Below are positions 1 to 8,147 of a stretch of DNA of 27,060 nt, in pieces. The notes under the pieces were generated by a model that did not search any database, was not told the DNA's origin, and worked only from the letters and a program-made list of their open reading frames with translations. A program made the translations under genes and the position numbers. Numbering within the stretch: the first letter of the stretch is position 1; every line of letters begins with the position of its first letter. Origin of the DNA: an uncultured Prevotella sp. (lineage in GTDB: Bacteria > Bacteroidota > Bacteroidia > Bacteroidales > Bacteroidaceae); the NCBI GenBank assembly GCA_947303825.1, contig CAMYZK010000003.1:1-27060 (forward strand), read 5' to 3'.

Positions 1-586
1 GCAGATAGGGCACATACTTCTCGTAGCCCTTTCCAACGCCCGGCTTTATAATCTCGTCTACCACATACATCACCAGCATCTCGATGAATCCTACGAAACC
101 GCCCGGAGCCTCATCGCTGGCCTTGCGTTTCTTGTACCAACGGGCACAGCCCAGCACGATGATGAGCAGCAGGATGACGTTGATAAACAATACCGCCACC
201 GTCTTAGTGATGGAGAGGTCGAGAACGGGTGAACCGTTCTCCACTATCTTGCCGGCATTATCTCCAGTGGTGGCAAGAGCCAGTCCCTGAATGTCGGCAG
301 GGGCATCGGCCTTGACATGGCGCAGGCCGTCAGCTCCGGCATGATGTTCAAAGCGCGACGAGCTGAACACGTGCCAGCCTGTACTGCTCTTCACTATTAC
401 AGGCAGAGGGATGACCAGCGGGTCTTTTCCCTCACCAAGATCTGTGATGTGCCACTCGTGCGAGTCCTTGATATGCTCCAACACCACCTCCTTGGCTGAG
501 AAATCCTCAGCCTTTGCCGCCGGCATCATTGCCAACAGCAACAGCGCTATACTGAGCAATCGTTTTATTTTCAATACATAATTCAT
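1..586 (-). CDS. atpB: F0F1 ATP synthase subunit a (5' part, runs off the window)
   Basis: Reading the minus strand from the ATG at 586 gives an open frame to the window edge (195 codons). The N-terminus MNYVLKIKRLLSIALLLLA looks like a signal-type hydrophobic segment, followed by an acidic soluble stretch and a membrane segment (about residues 105-125, VAVLFINVILLLIIVLG). The last visible residues, DEIIKPGVGKGYEKYVPYL, match the conserved stretch before the proton-channel helices of Bacteroidota subunit a. Subunit a forms the proton half-channels against the c-ring in the inner membrane. The channel arginine lies beyond the window. It follows atpD, atpC and a small membrane protein on the same strand, the usual Bacteroidales order. 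The start codon sits in an AT-rich microrepeat (571-603), so the exact start is a little uncertain; the identity is not. Confidence 0.93.
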   Translation of the reverse strand, partial: MNYVLKIKRLLSIALLLLAMMPAAKAEDFSAKEVVLEHIKDSHEWHITDLGEGKDPLVIPLPVIVKSSTGWHVFSSSRFEHHAGADGLRHVKADAPADIQGLALATTGDNAGKIVENGSPVLDLSITKTVAVLFINVILLLIIVLGCARWYKKRKASDEAPGGFVGFIEMLVMYVVDEIIKPGVGKGYEKYVPYL

Positions 587-604
587 AATACACAATTCAC
601 GATT

Positions 605-904
605 TCAATGTCTCATCCAGAGTGTCGTCACCATCATTATCGCGTACATTATTATTATAATAAGGGCGAATCTGATGGAGTCTGTCCTGTTCTGTGCAAT
701 GAAAAGCACATAAATTGCTACAGCCGTTCCGACGAGCAACATGCGCACCGTTGCCATGATAAGGTAGAAATGTACCAGACGCTGAGGCGAATGGGCTTTC
801 ACCACATCGTAACCCTTCACATAGGCCGTTCCCAGCAGGGTGAAGAAGAATAGACCGAAGAGGATTTGAAGAATCATCTTATCCACGTATGTTTCAGGCC
901 CCAT
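605..904 (-). CDS. Small membrane protein of the ATP synthase operon (AtpI-like position)
   Basis: A 99-residue reading from the ATG at 904 (MGPETYVDKMILQILF) has three hydrophobic segments, at about residues 10-30, 42-64 and 74-94, joined by a polar stretch containing AHSPQRL. Bacteroidales ATP synthase operons commonly carry an unnamed protein of about 130 residues between atpC and atpB with a similar (H)APQRL stretch. From memory of that family this copy seems to lack the first membrane segment. The frame stays open up to 997, but that start overlaps atpC and reads through a GC-rich repeat, so it is unlikely. The internal ATG at 877 (MILQILFGLF, after GGATAAG) is an equally good start. By position it may help assemble the c-ring as AtpI does, but this is inference. 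Confidence 0.7.
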   Translation of the reverse strand: MGPETYVDKMILQILFGLFFFTLLGTAYVKGYDVVKAHSPQRLVHFYLIMATVRMLLVGTAVAIYVLFIAQNRTDSIRFALIIIIMYAIMMVTTLWMRH

Positions 905-911
905 CCCCTTC

Positions 912-955
912 GCTCGGCTTTGCCGCATGGCTTCCCAAGTGCTCGGCTCTGCCGC
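912..955. repeat. GC-rich dispersed repeat, two copies, between atpC and the small membrane protein
   Basis: The 15-mer gctcggctttgccgc at 912-926 recurs as gctcggctctgccgc at 941-955 with one difference. Each contains the small inverted repeat CGGC-N3-GCCG. The reverse complement of the second copy, gcggcagagccgagc, occurs exactly at 11247-11261, between the lactate permease and dehydrogenase genes. So this is a dispersed element and not operon coding sequence. It lies where the 5' end of the downstream gene would be expected. Confidence 0.7.
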
Positions 956-972
956 TTTGCTCCGCAAAGAAC

Positions 973-1209
973 TTAGGAGGCTTGGACCTCCACACAAATA
1001 GACACCTCATTCTTCTGCACAGCTACAAAGCCACCCAGGATGTCCAACTGCTTGCCGTCGTACTCGACAACGCCTTTCTGCAGTGACGATATGATGGGGG
1101 CATGGTCAGTCAGAATCTCGAAGTTGCCCTGTGTACCAGGCACCTTCACGCTCTCCACCTCGCCGGTGAACTCTATTCTCTCAGGAGAAACTATCTTCAG
1201 CTTAAGCAT
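973..1209 (-). CDS. atpC: F0F1 ATP synthase subunit epsilon, short form
   Basis: A 78-residue protein starting MLKLKIVSPERIEFTGEVES. The motif VKVPGTQGNFEILTDHAPII (about residues 21-40) is the epsilon beta-sandwich signature. Epsilon links the rotor stalk to the c-ring and modulates ATP hydrolysis. Compared with the roughly 130-140 residues of E. coli epsilon, the C-terminal helical hairpin that inhibits hydrolysis is absent; only the N-terminal sandwich is encoded. As I recall, short epsilon subunits are normal in Bacteroidota, so this is not a truncation. The gene lies 86 bases after atpD on the same strand and shares its promoter. The end of the gene can form a GGAGG/CCTCC hairpin. Confidence 0.95.
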   Translation of the reverse strand: MLKLKIVSPERIEFTGEVESVKVPGTQGNFEILTDHAPIISSLQKGVVEYDGKQLDILGGFVAVQKNEVSICVEVQAS

Positions 1210-1295
1210 GTTTTCATTTCACTATTATACAATTTTACCATTTTACAATTTCATCAGTAATTGTCCAATTGTGAAATTGTCCAATTGTCAAATGA
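1210..1295. repeat. AT-rich microrepeat in the atpD-atpC gap
   Basis: The gap is built from short variants of caattttac, aattgtccaattgtg and aattgtccaattgtcaaatgac, giving overlapping direct and inverted repeats of AATTGT. The 11-mer atttgacaatt seen here on the minus strand also occurs three times in the mnmA repeat at 8823-8924. No gene or promoter is visible in it. Confidence 0.6.
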
Positions 1296-2825
<1,530 letters not shown>

Positions 2826-2872
2826 TTAATCTCTTTTATTAATTGTTTGTTAGTTATTTCTTTTTAATTCTG

Positions 2873-2904
2873 CAAAATTAGCATTTTTTTTTATAACGAG
2901 CAAA
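2873..2904 (-). promoter_or_regulatory. Promoter of the atp operon
   Basis: On the minus strand TTTG (2901-2904) is followed by a 20-base spacer and TAATTTTG (2873-2880). This matches the Bacteroidota primary sigma consensus of a TTTG -33 element, 19-21 bases, and a TAnnTTTG -7 element. Transcription would start about 45 bases before atpD. Confidence 0.75.
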
Positions 2905-2941
2905 TTCTTTTGCAATAAATTCAACACTTTTTTTCGCTCAC

Positions 2942-3085
2942 TACAAAAATAGATTGAATATCTGCAATGATACCACCAGCAAGACTGCTGTGCGGTATCC
3001 TCTTGAAAACCGTAAGTACGAGCTTAGCGAGCACCTGCAGATGGAGACATACTGGCAGGACGTGCACTCCAAAGTAAAAAAATAA
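2942..3085 (+). pseudogene. Possible 3' remnant of a lost gene, unidentified
   Basis: One plus-strand frame reads about 47 codons to TAA at 3083-3085. It includes NICNDTTSKTAVRYPLENRK and then YELSEHLQMETYWQDVHSKV. Composition and codon use look protein-like and differ from the AT-rich flanks, but no start codon fits a full gene and nothing upstream in the frame looks like protein. It therefore looks like the last third or less of a gene whose 5' part has been lost. I do not recognise the family. It could also be a short real ORF using the internal ATG at 3041, but that would leave only 14 codons. Confidence 0.4.
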
Positions 3086-3139
3086 GGAAGTTGATTCCAA
3101 AAAATCCCATTGCCTTATGCCGTTAAGGAAAAAATTTGT

Positions 3140-3147
3140 AACTTTGT
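3140..3147 (+). promoter_or_regulatory. Candidate -7 element of the fbp promoter
   Basis: TAACTTTG fits TAnnTTTG and lies 33 bases before the fbp ATG. No good TTTG is present at 19-21 bases upstream; the nearest TTG (3110-3112) is 27 bases away. This is weaker support than for the other promoters here. Confidence 0.5.
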
Positions 3148-3179
3148 AGCCAAATTATGACGAATACATAGCACTAACC

Positions 3180-5165
3180 ATGAACAGTGACGAGCGATAC
3201 CTTAATCTTTTGGCTACGACATACCCCACTGTGGCCGATGCCGCTAGCGAGATTATCAACCTTGAAGCCATAATGAACCTGCCTAAAGGAACCGAGCATT
3301 TCCTTGCCGACCTGCATGGAGAGCACGAAGCCTTTATTCACGTGCTGAAGAACGCTTCGGGAAACATAAAGCGCAAGGTGGGCGAGATATTCGGCAGCAC
3401 CATACGCGAGAGCGAGAAGAAAGAGCTGTGCACTCTTATTTACTATCCTGAACAGAAACTAGAGCTGATAAAGGCTCAAGAGAAGCTACGCCTGGGCGAA
3501 CAAGACCCTGACTGGGACGAGCTGGATGAATGGTATCGCATCACCATACACCAGCTGGTACGTGTTTGCCGCGACGTTTCATCAAAATACACACGCTCCA
3601 AGGTACGCAAGTCTCTGCCCGAAGAGTTTTCGTATATCATAGAGGAACTGCTGCATGAGCGCAGCGACGATCAGGACAAGGCTGCCTATGTAGCCGTTAT
3701 CGTCGATACTATAATATCTACCGGACGTGCCGATGACTTTATTGTGGCAATATCCAACGTGATACAACGCCTGGCCATTGACCAGCTTCACATACTAGGA
3801 GACATCTATGACCGTGGACCAGGAGCACACATCATCATGGACACCCTTCGACAGTACCACTCTTGGGATATACAGTGGGGCAACCATGACATTCTCTGGA
3901 TGGGAGCCGCAGTGGGCAACGATGCCTGCATCTGCAACGTACTGCGCCTGTCACTAAGATATGCCAACCTTGCCACGCTGGAAGAGGGCTACGGCATCAA
4001 CCTTGTACCACTGGCCACATTTGCACTCGACACCTACGGCGACGACCCTTGCCAGGAGTTCATTCCGCGCGAGCTGAAGACAGAGGCTAAAATGGACGAG
4101 AAGACCCTGCTGCTCACGGCAAAGATGCACAAGGCCATCAGCATCATTCAGTTTAAGGTGGAGGCTGCCATCTTCCACCGCCGACCGGAATGGCAGATGG
4201 AAGACAGGTGCCTGCTGGAAACTGTTGACCTGGAACGGCAGACATGCACCATCGACGGAAAGGAATACCAGCTGAGAGACTGCAACTTCCCCACCGGGCT
4301 GAAAGAACTCACCCCAGAGGAGGCACTGCTCATGAAGAAGCTGCACCACTCGTTCAGAGTCAGCGAGAAGCTGCGCAAGCATATACACACCATGCTGTCT
4401 CACGGCTGCATGTACAACATCTGCAACCAAAACCTGCTCTTCCATGCTTCGGTACCCCTCAATGCCGACGGGTCGCTGAAAGAGGTGACTATTATGGGAA
4501 GGAAGTACAAGGGGAGGCAACTCATGGAGTACATCGGACAGCTGATACGTGCGGCCTTCCAGAGCGACACGCCTACCGACGTCAAATCATTTGCCAAAGA
4601 CTACTTCCTTTATCTTTGGAGTGGCAAGGACTCCCCACTATTCGACAAGTCGAAGATGGCCACCTTCGAGCGCTATTTCCTCAAAGACGAAGAGACCTTC
4701 CACGAGGAGAAGGGCTTTTACTTCAAGCTGCGCAATGCGGCAGAAGTGTGCGACAGCATTCTCGATGCCTTCGGCATAGAAGGCACTAACCGCCATATCA
4801 TAAACGGCCATGTGCCTGTGCATGCCGCCTCGGGCGAGAACCCCATCAAGGCAGGAGGCCGGCTGATGGTCATCGACGGCGGCTTCTCTGAAGCCTACCA
4901 CACCGAGACAGGCATAGCCGGCTATACGCTCATCTACCATTCACGTGGATTCCAGCTGGTGCAGCACGAGCCCTTCACCTCTGCACGCGATGCCATACAG
5001 CGGGGCACCGACATCAAGTCTACCACACAGATAGTAGAGATGAGCACTCACCGCATGCTCGTTGCCGACACCGACAAGGGCACCGAGCTGCGCACACAAA
5101 TAAGCGACCTCAAGAAGCTGCTCTACGCCTACCGCCACGGCATCATAAAGGAGAAGCGCAGCTAG
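3180..5165 (+). CDS. fbp: Fructose-1,6-bisphosphatase, class III
   Basis: A 661-residue protein that hydrolyses fructose 1,6-bisphosphate to fructose 6-phosphate in gluconeogenesis, in the cytoplasm. The calcineurin-type metallophosphatase motifs are intact: DLHGEHEAF (D44, H46), GDIYDRG (207-213) and GNHD (234-237), which together bind the two metal ions. A later histidine-rich motif, INGHVPVHAASGENP (about 541-555), completes the site. The length matches the roughly 640-670 residues of the Firmicutes/Bacteroidota class III enzyme, which is unrelated to class I and II FBPases. A glycosyltransferase gene starts 49 bases downstream on the same strand with no visible promoter or terminator between them, so they may be co-transcribed. 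Confidence 0.96.
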   Translation: MNSDERYLNLLATTYPTVADAASEIINLEAIMNLPKGTEHFLADLHGEHEAFIHVLKNASGNIKRKVGEIFGSTIRESEKKELCTLIYYPEQKLELIKAQEKLRLGEQDPDWDELDEWYRITIHQLVRVCRDVSSKYTRSKVRKSLPEEFSYIIEELLHERSDDQDKAAYVAVIVDTIISTGRADDFIVAISNVIQRLAIDQLHILGDIYDRGPGAHIIMDTLRQYHSWDIQWGNHDILWMGAAVGNDACICNVLRLSLRYANLATLEEGYGINLVPLATFALDTYGDDPCQEFIPRELKTEAKMDEKTLLLTAKMHKAISIIQFKVEAAIFHRRPEWQMEDRCLLETVDLERQTCTIDGKEYQLRDCNFPTGLKELTPEEALLMKKLHHSFRVSEKLRKHIHTMLSHGCMYNICNQNLLFHASVPLNADGSLKEVTIMGRKYKGRQLMEYIGQLIRAAFQSDTPTDVKSFAKDYFLYLWSGKDSPLFDKSKMATFERYFLKDEETFHEEKGFYFKLRNAAEVCDSILDAFGIEGTNRHIINGHVPVHAASGENPIKAGGRLMVIDGGFSEAYHTETGIAGYTLIYHSRGFQLVQHEPFTSARDAIQRGTDIKSTTQIVEMSTHRMLVADTDKGTELRTQISDLKKLLYAYRHGIIKEKRS

Positions 5166-5214
5166 ACGCTAATGCCCACAGACGTAAACATCAAAAAAAG
5201 AACAAGCAGAAGCA

Positions 5215-6051
5215 ATGAGAATAATATGTGATGCCCCCGGACAGACATGCAACCGGCTCTGGACATACGTGGCCAGCGTGGCACGCTGCGTGGCCGAAAA
5301 GAAAAGAATGGTCATCATCTTCTTCGACTGGACCATCGAAGACTTCCCCAACCTGCTCCATTGCAAGCGCATCTATTTCCCCTTGTATCACAAGTGGTAT
5401 CTGGAGCGCGGAAACGGATGGAACAACTACAAGGGCCTGACCTGGAAAGTGACCCACAACAAGACGTGGGACAAGATTTTCAAGTTCTTCGGATGCACCA
5501 AGGGGTGGCAAACACGCACCGACACCCGCTACCTGCGGCAGACGCTGCCCGAGCTGCAACACATCTTCCGTCCCAAAGACGAGATAATGCAAAAGGCCGA
5601 GGCCATGATAGCCGCTCTCAGTCAAGACAGCGACATGGTGGTGGGAGTGCATATCCGCCGTGGCGACTATGCCACCTGGAACGACGGACGTTTCTTCTTC
5701 GAACTGGAGGAGTACCATCAGTTCATGCTCCGCGTACAAGAGTTGTACAAAGACTGCCGTGTTTCTTTCTTCATCAGCAGCAACGAAGACTTCTCGCTGG
5801 ACATCTTTGAAGGCTGCCGCTGCCAACGATTCGGGAAGGAACCATCAGGAGCCATTCTCGACCTCTATACGCTTAGCCTCTGCAACCGCATCATGGGTCC
5901 TTTCAGCAGCTATAGCCGCTGGGCATCCTTCATTGGCGAGGTTCCCCTCTGTTTCTTGGAAAACAAGAATCAACAGTTCACTGAGGACAGTTTCTCAAAG
6001 ATTGTGGACTTCTTCCATTTTGAGAACGGCAAAGATATTTTAGACTGGTAA
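5215..6051 (+). CDS. GT11-like glycosyltransferase (fucosyltransferase superfamily)
   Basis: A 278-residue protein. The stretch GVHIRRGDYATW (about residues 144-155) is the HxRRxD motif of alpha-1,2-fucosyltransferases and related protein O-fucosyltransferases, where it contacts GDP-fucose. The N-terminus MRIICDAPGQTCNRLWTYV resembles the glycine/asparagine-rich first strand (GGLGNQ-like) of GT11 but diverges from it. No membrane segment or signal is seen, so it is probably a cytoplasmic enzyme acting on a lipid-linked or surface glycan precursor. It sits 49 bases after fbp and 2 bases before a GT4 gene, implying translational coupling with the latter. The sugar donor is inferred from the motif only; another deoxy-sugar is possible. 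Confidence 0.7.
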   Translation: MRIICDAPGQTCNRLWTYVASVARCVAEKKRMVIIFFDWTIEDFPNLLHCKRIYFPLYHKWYLERGNGWNNYKGLTWKVTHNKTWDKIFKFFGCTKGWQTRTDTRYLRQTLPELQHIFRPKDEIMQKAEAMIAALSQDSDMVVGVHIRRGDYATWNDGRFFFELEEYHQFMLRVQELYKDCRVSFFISSNEDFSLDIFEGCRCQRFGKEPSGAILDLYTLSLCNRIMGPFSSYSRWASFIGEVPLCFLENKNQQFTEDSFSKIVDFFHFENGKDILDW

Positions 6052-6053
6052 CA

Positions 6054-7235
6054 ATGAGAATAGCAATCCTGACATCTGGCATACTGCCGGTACCTGCCGT
6101 GCAGGGGGGAGCCGTTGAAAACCTCATCGACTTCTATCTGGACTACAACGACCGTCACCGCTTTCACGACATCACCGTCTACAGCGTGTGGCATCCCGCA
6201 GTAAAAGAACATTCCGCAGTTAAGTCTGACGTTAATCACTATGTCTTCATCAAAGTAAACAGCTTATGGGCAAAGCTTCGAAAGAAGCTTTACCAAATGA
6301 CTCATGGCGAAGAATATTACCACTATACCATAGAGTACTACCTGCATGAAGCCATCAAGGATATCCGCCACAGGTGCTTCGACATCATCATCATAGAGAA
6401 CCGCCCGGCATACGCATTGAAGTTGAGAAATATCACTAAGGCCAGGTTGGTATATCATCTCCACAACGAGAAGCTTGACATCAATGTTCCACAATACCAG
6501 GACATCTATAATGCAGCCCACCGCATACTAACCGTATCCAACTACATCAAGTCAAGAGTACAGACCATTAATCGCAAGGACAGCAAGGTTGAAACCGTCC
6601 ACAATGGCATTGACTTGAAAGCTTTTTCACAAGGAGCAAAGACCAACAGAGCATCGCTAGGCTTGGCCGCAGACGACTTCGTACTGGTCTACAGCGGACG
6701 TGTGAACCGCGACAAAGGCATCCTTGAACTTATTGATGCCATGACCTTACTGCACGACTATCCCTCCATAAAACTAATGGTAATAGGCAGTTCCTTCTAT
6801 GGAAATGCCATTGGCGTTGACGAGTTTATGAGTGAGTTGAAGATTAAGGCAAGCACCTTAAAGGACCGCATCATCTTTACTGGATTCATCCCATACCAAC
6901 AGATACCTAGTTATCTCAACATGAGCGACGTTGCTGTCATCCCATCTGTCTGGGACGACCCATTTCCCACAACTGTACTCGAAGCCCAGGCTATGGGGCT
7001 GCCCATCATCACCACACGTAGGGGCGGCATACCAGAAGAGGTAACAGAGCAGAACGCAATCTTGCTATCTACCGACGAGCACTTTGTAGATAATCTCGCT
7101 GCCGCTATTCGCGACCTCTATGAACATCCTAAGAAGAGACAACAGATGAGCGAAGTAGCAATTGAACATTCGAAATACTACAACAAGGAACGCTATGCTG
7201 CAGACTTCTTCAGGGCCATTGAAACCTTGAGTTAA
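6054..7235 (+). CDS. GT4-family glycosyltransferase
   Basis: A 393-residue GT-B fold retaining glycosyltransferase. The N-terminal domain opens MRIAILTSGILPVPAVQGGA with the GGA(V)E loop (about 20-24). The second domain starts near VYSGRVNRDKGILELIDAM (about 211-229), and the donor-binding site is DDPFPTTVLEAQAMGLPIIT (about 301-320). In that site an aspartate replaces the first glutamate of the usual EX7E pattern. It starts 2 bases after the GT11-like gene and ends 2 bases before the convergent GT2 gene. It probably builds a surface polysaccharide, LPS core or glycoprotein glycan; donor and acceptor cannot be read from the sequence. Confidence 0.88.
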   Translation: MRIAILTSGILPVPAVQGGAVENLIDFYLDYNDRHRFHDITVYSVWHPAVKEHSAVKSDVNHYVFIKVNSLWAKLRKKLYQMTHGEEYYHYTIEYYLHEAIKDIRHRCFDIIIIENRPAYALKLRNITKARLVYHLHNEKLDINVPQYQDIYNAAHRILTVSNYIKSRVQTINRKDSKVETVHNGIDLKAFSQGAKTNRASLGLAADDFVLVYSGRVNRDKGILELIDAMTLLHDYPSIKLMVIGSSFYGNAIGVDEFMSELKIKASTLKDRIIFTGFIPYQQIPSYLNMSDVAVIPSVWDDPFPTTVLEAQAMGLPIITTRRGGIPEEVTEQNAILLSTDEHFVDNLAAAIRDLYEHPKKRQQMSEVAIEHSKYYNKERYAADFFRAIETLS

Positions 7236-7237
7236 GG

Positions 7238-8092
7238 CTATCGGTTCTTCACCAGATTGTCGTCGGAGTCCTCATAGTGGTCAGTCTTGTGGAAGACACG
7301 CCCTATGCCTTTCATCTGAATCTTCACATGGTTGCAGAAGCTCTGCCACACAGACTGCTCCCCTATGGTGCCATAGCCCGTTATTGCCTTGCAGCGGCTG
7401 TCACGCACAAACTTTATCTTACCGTACTTCTTCAGGTTCATGGCCATCGAACCATCCTCGCCGCGTATGATGTCTACACGGTACGGTTCCTTACGTCCGT
7501 AATCGGCATTATAGGCAAACACCAGTCCACGCACAGACAGCTCGGGGCGCTTGAAGTGCTGCACCCAAAGGAAGAAGTCGCGTGCCATCTCAAACAACTT
7601 CAGGCTCAGCTTGGAGTGGTTCTCGTCGGGAATGAACCCGTAGCGGGCAGAGGCACAGCTGACACCAGGCTTAAGCATGGCCTGAAGCATTATCTCATAG
7701 TACTGCGGCGGATAGAGTGTGTCGCTGTCTACGTCGAAGTAGAAGCGTCCCTTGGAGTGCTGCAGCCCACACCGGCGAGCATATCCGCACGAATGCTGAT
7801 ACTCGGTATAGTATGGTATACCCGACTTCTCGTAAATCTCGGCTGTACGGTCCTTGGAATCATTGTCAACCCCGATAATCTCTACCGGATACTTGCACCT
7901 TATCTCACTCAATGCCCAGAGGCAAGCCTGCAGATGGGTCTCCTCATTGTAGGCTATCACCACTATCGAAGCCATAGGCTCCTCGCTCTGCAGGCGTGCC
8001 AGTCCTGCGCGCGTACATTCTATTATCTCCTGTGGAACCTCAGAGAAAGGTTTGCCATAGACGGTCAAGTATTTGTCGTACCAGTTTGCCAT
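7238..8092 (-). CDS. GT2-family glycosyltransferase
   Basis: A GT-A fold transferase of 284 residues from MANWYDKYLTVYGKPFSEV. Motifs are the first strand SIVVIAYNEETHLQACLWAL (about 40-59), the metal-binding DVDSDT (about 119-124) and the acceptor-side acid in IIRGEDGSMA (about 205-214). The frame is open to an ATG at 8122, but that codon lies upstream of the promoter -7 box at 8112-8119. The start at 8092 is therefore preferred. It faces the GT11-like/GT4 pair and ends 2 bases from the GT4 stop. All three may serve the same surface glycan, though this gene has its own promoter. No membrane segments are evident. Confidence 0.87.
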   Translation of the reverse strand: MANWYDKYLTVYGKPFSEVPQEIIECTRAGLARLQSEEPMASIVVIAYNEETHLQACLWALSEIRCKYPVEIIGVDNDSKDRTAEIYEKSGIPYYTEYQHSCGYARRCGLQHSKGRFYFDVDSDTLYPPQYYEIMLQAMLKPGVSCASARYGFIPDENHSKLSLKLFEMARDFFLWVQHFKRPELSVRGLVFAYNADYGRKEPYRVDIIRGEDGSMAMNLKKYGKIKFVRDSRCKAITGYGTIGEQSVWQSFCNHVKIQMKGIGRVFHKTDHYEDSDDNLVKNR

Positions 8093-8111
8093 ACCATTTA
8101 TTTCTTTTCTG

Positions 8112-8142
8112 CAAAAGTACACCTTTTATTTCAAATATCAAA
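8112..8142 (-). promoter_or_regulatory. Promoter of the GT2 gene; decides its start
   Basis: Minus-strand TTTG (8139-8142), 19 bases, then TACTTTTG (8112-8119): a full match to the Bacteroidota consensus. It lies in the 55-base gap between the mnmA stop and the GT2 ATG at 8092, giving a leader of roughly 15 bases. Confidence 0.75.
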
Positions 8143-8147
8143 ATAAA

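Noticed and set aside
964..990. GGAGG/CCTCC hairpin at the end of atpC as a terminator
   Set aside because: The stem is only 5 bp, there is no T-tract, and it lies inside the atp operon where termination is not expected.
5191..5826. A 211-codon minus-strand frame across the GT11-like gene
   Set aside because: The plus-strand frame has the HxRRxD motif and operon spacing; the antisense frame has no motif and no promoter.
8093..8122. Longer N-terminus for the GT2 protein
   Set aside because: The extra ATG is upstream of the -7 box of a near-perfect promoter, so it would not be in the transcript.
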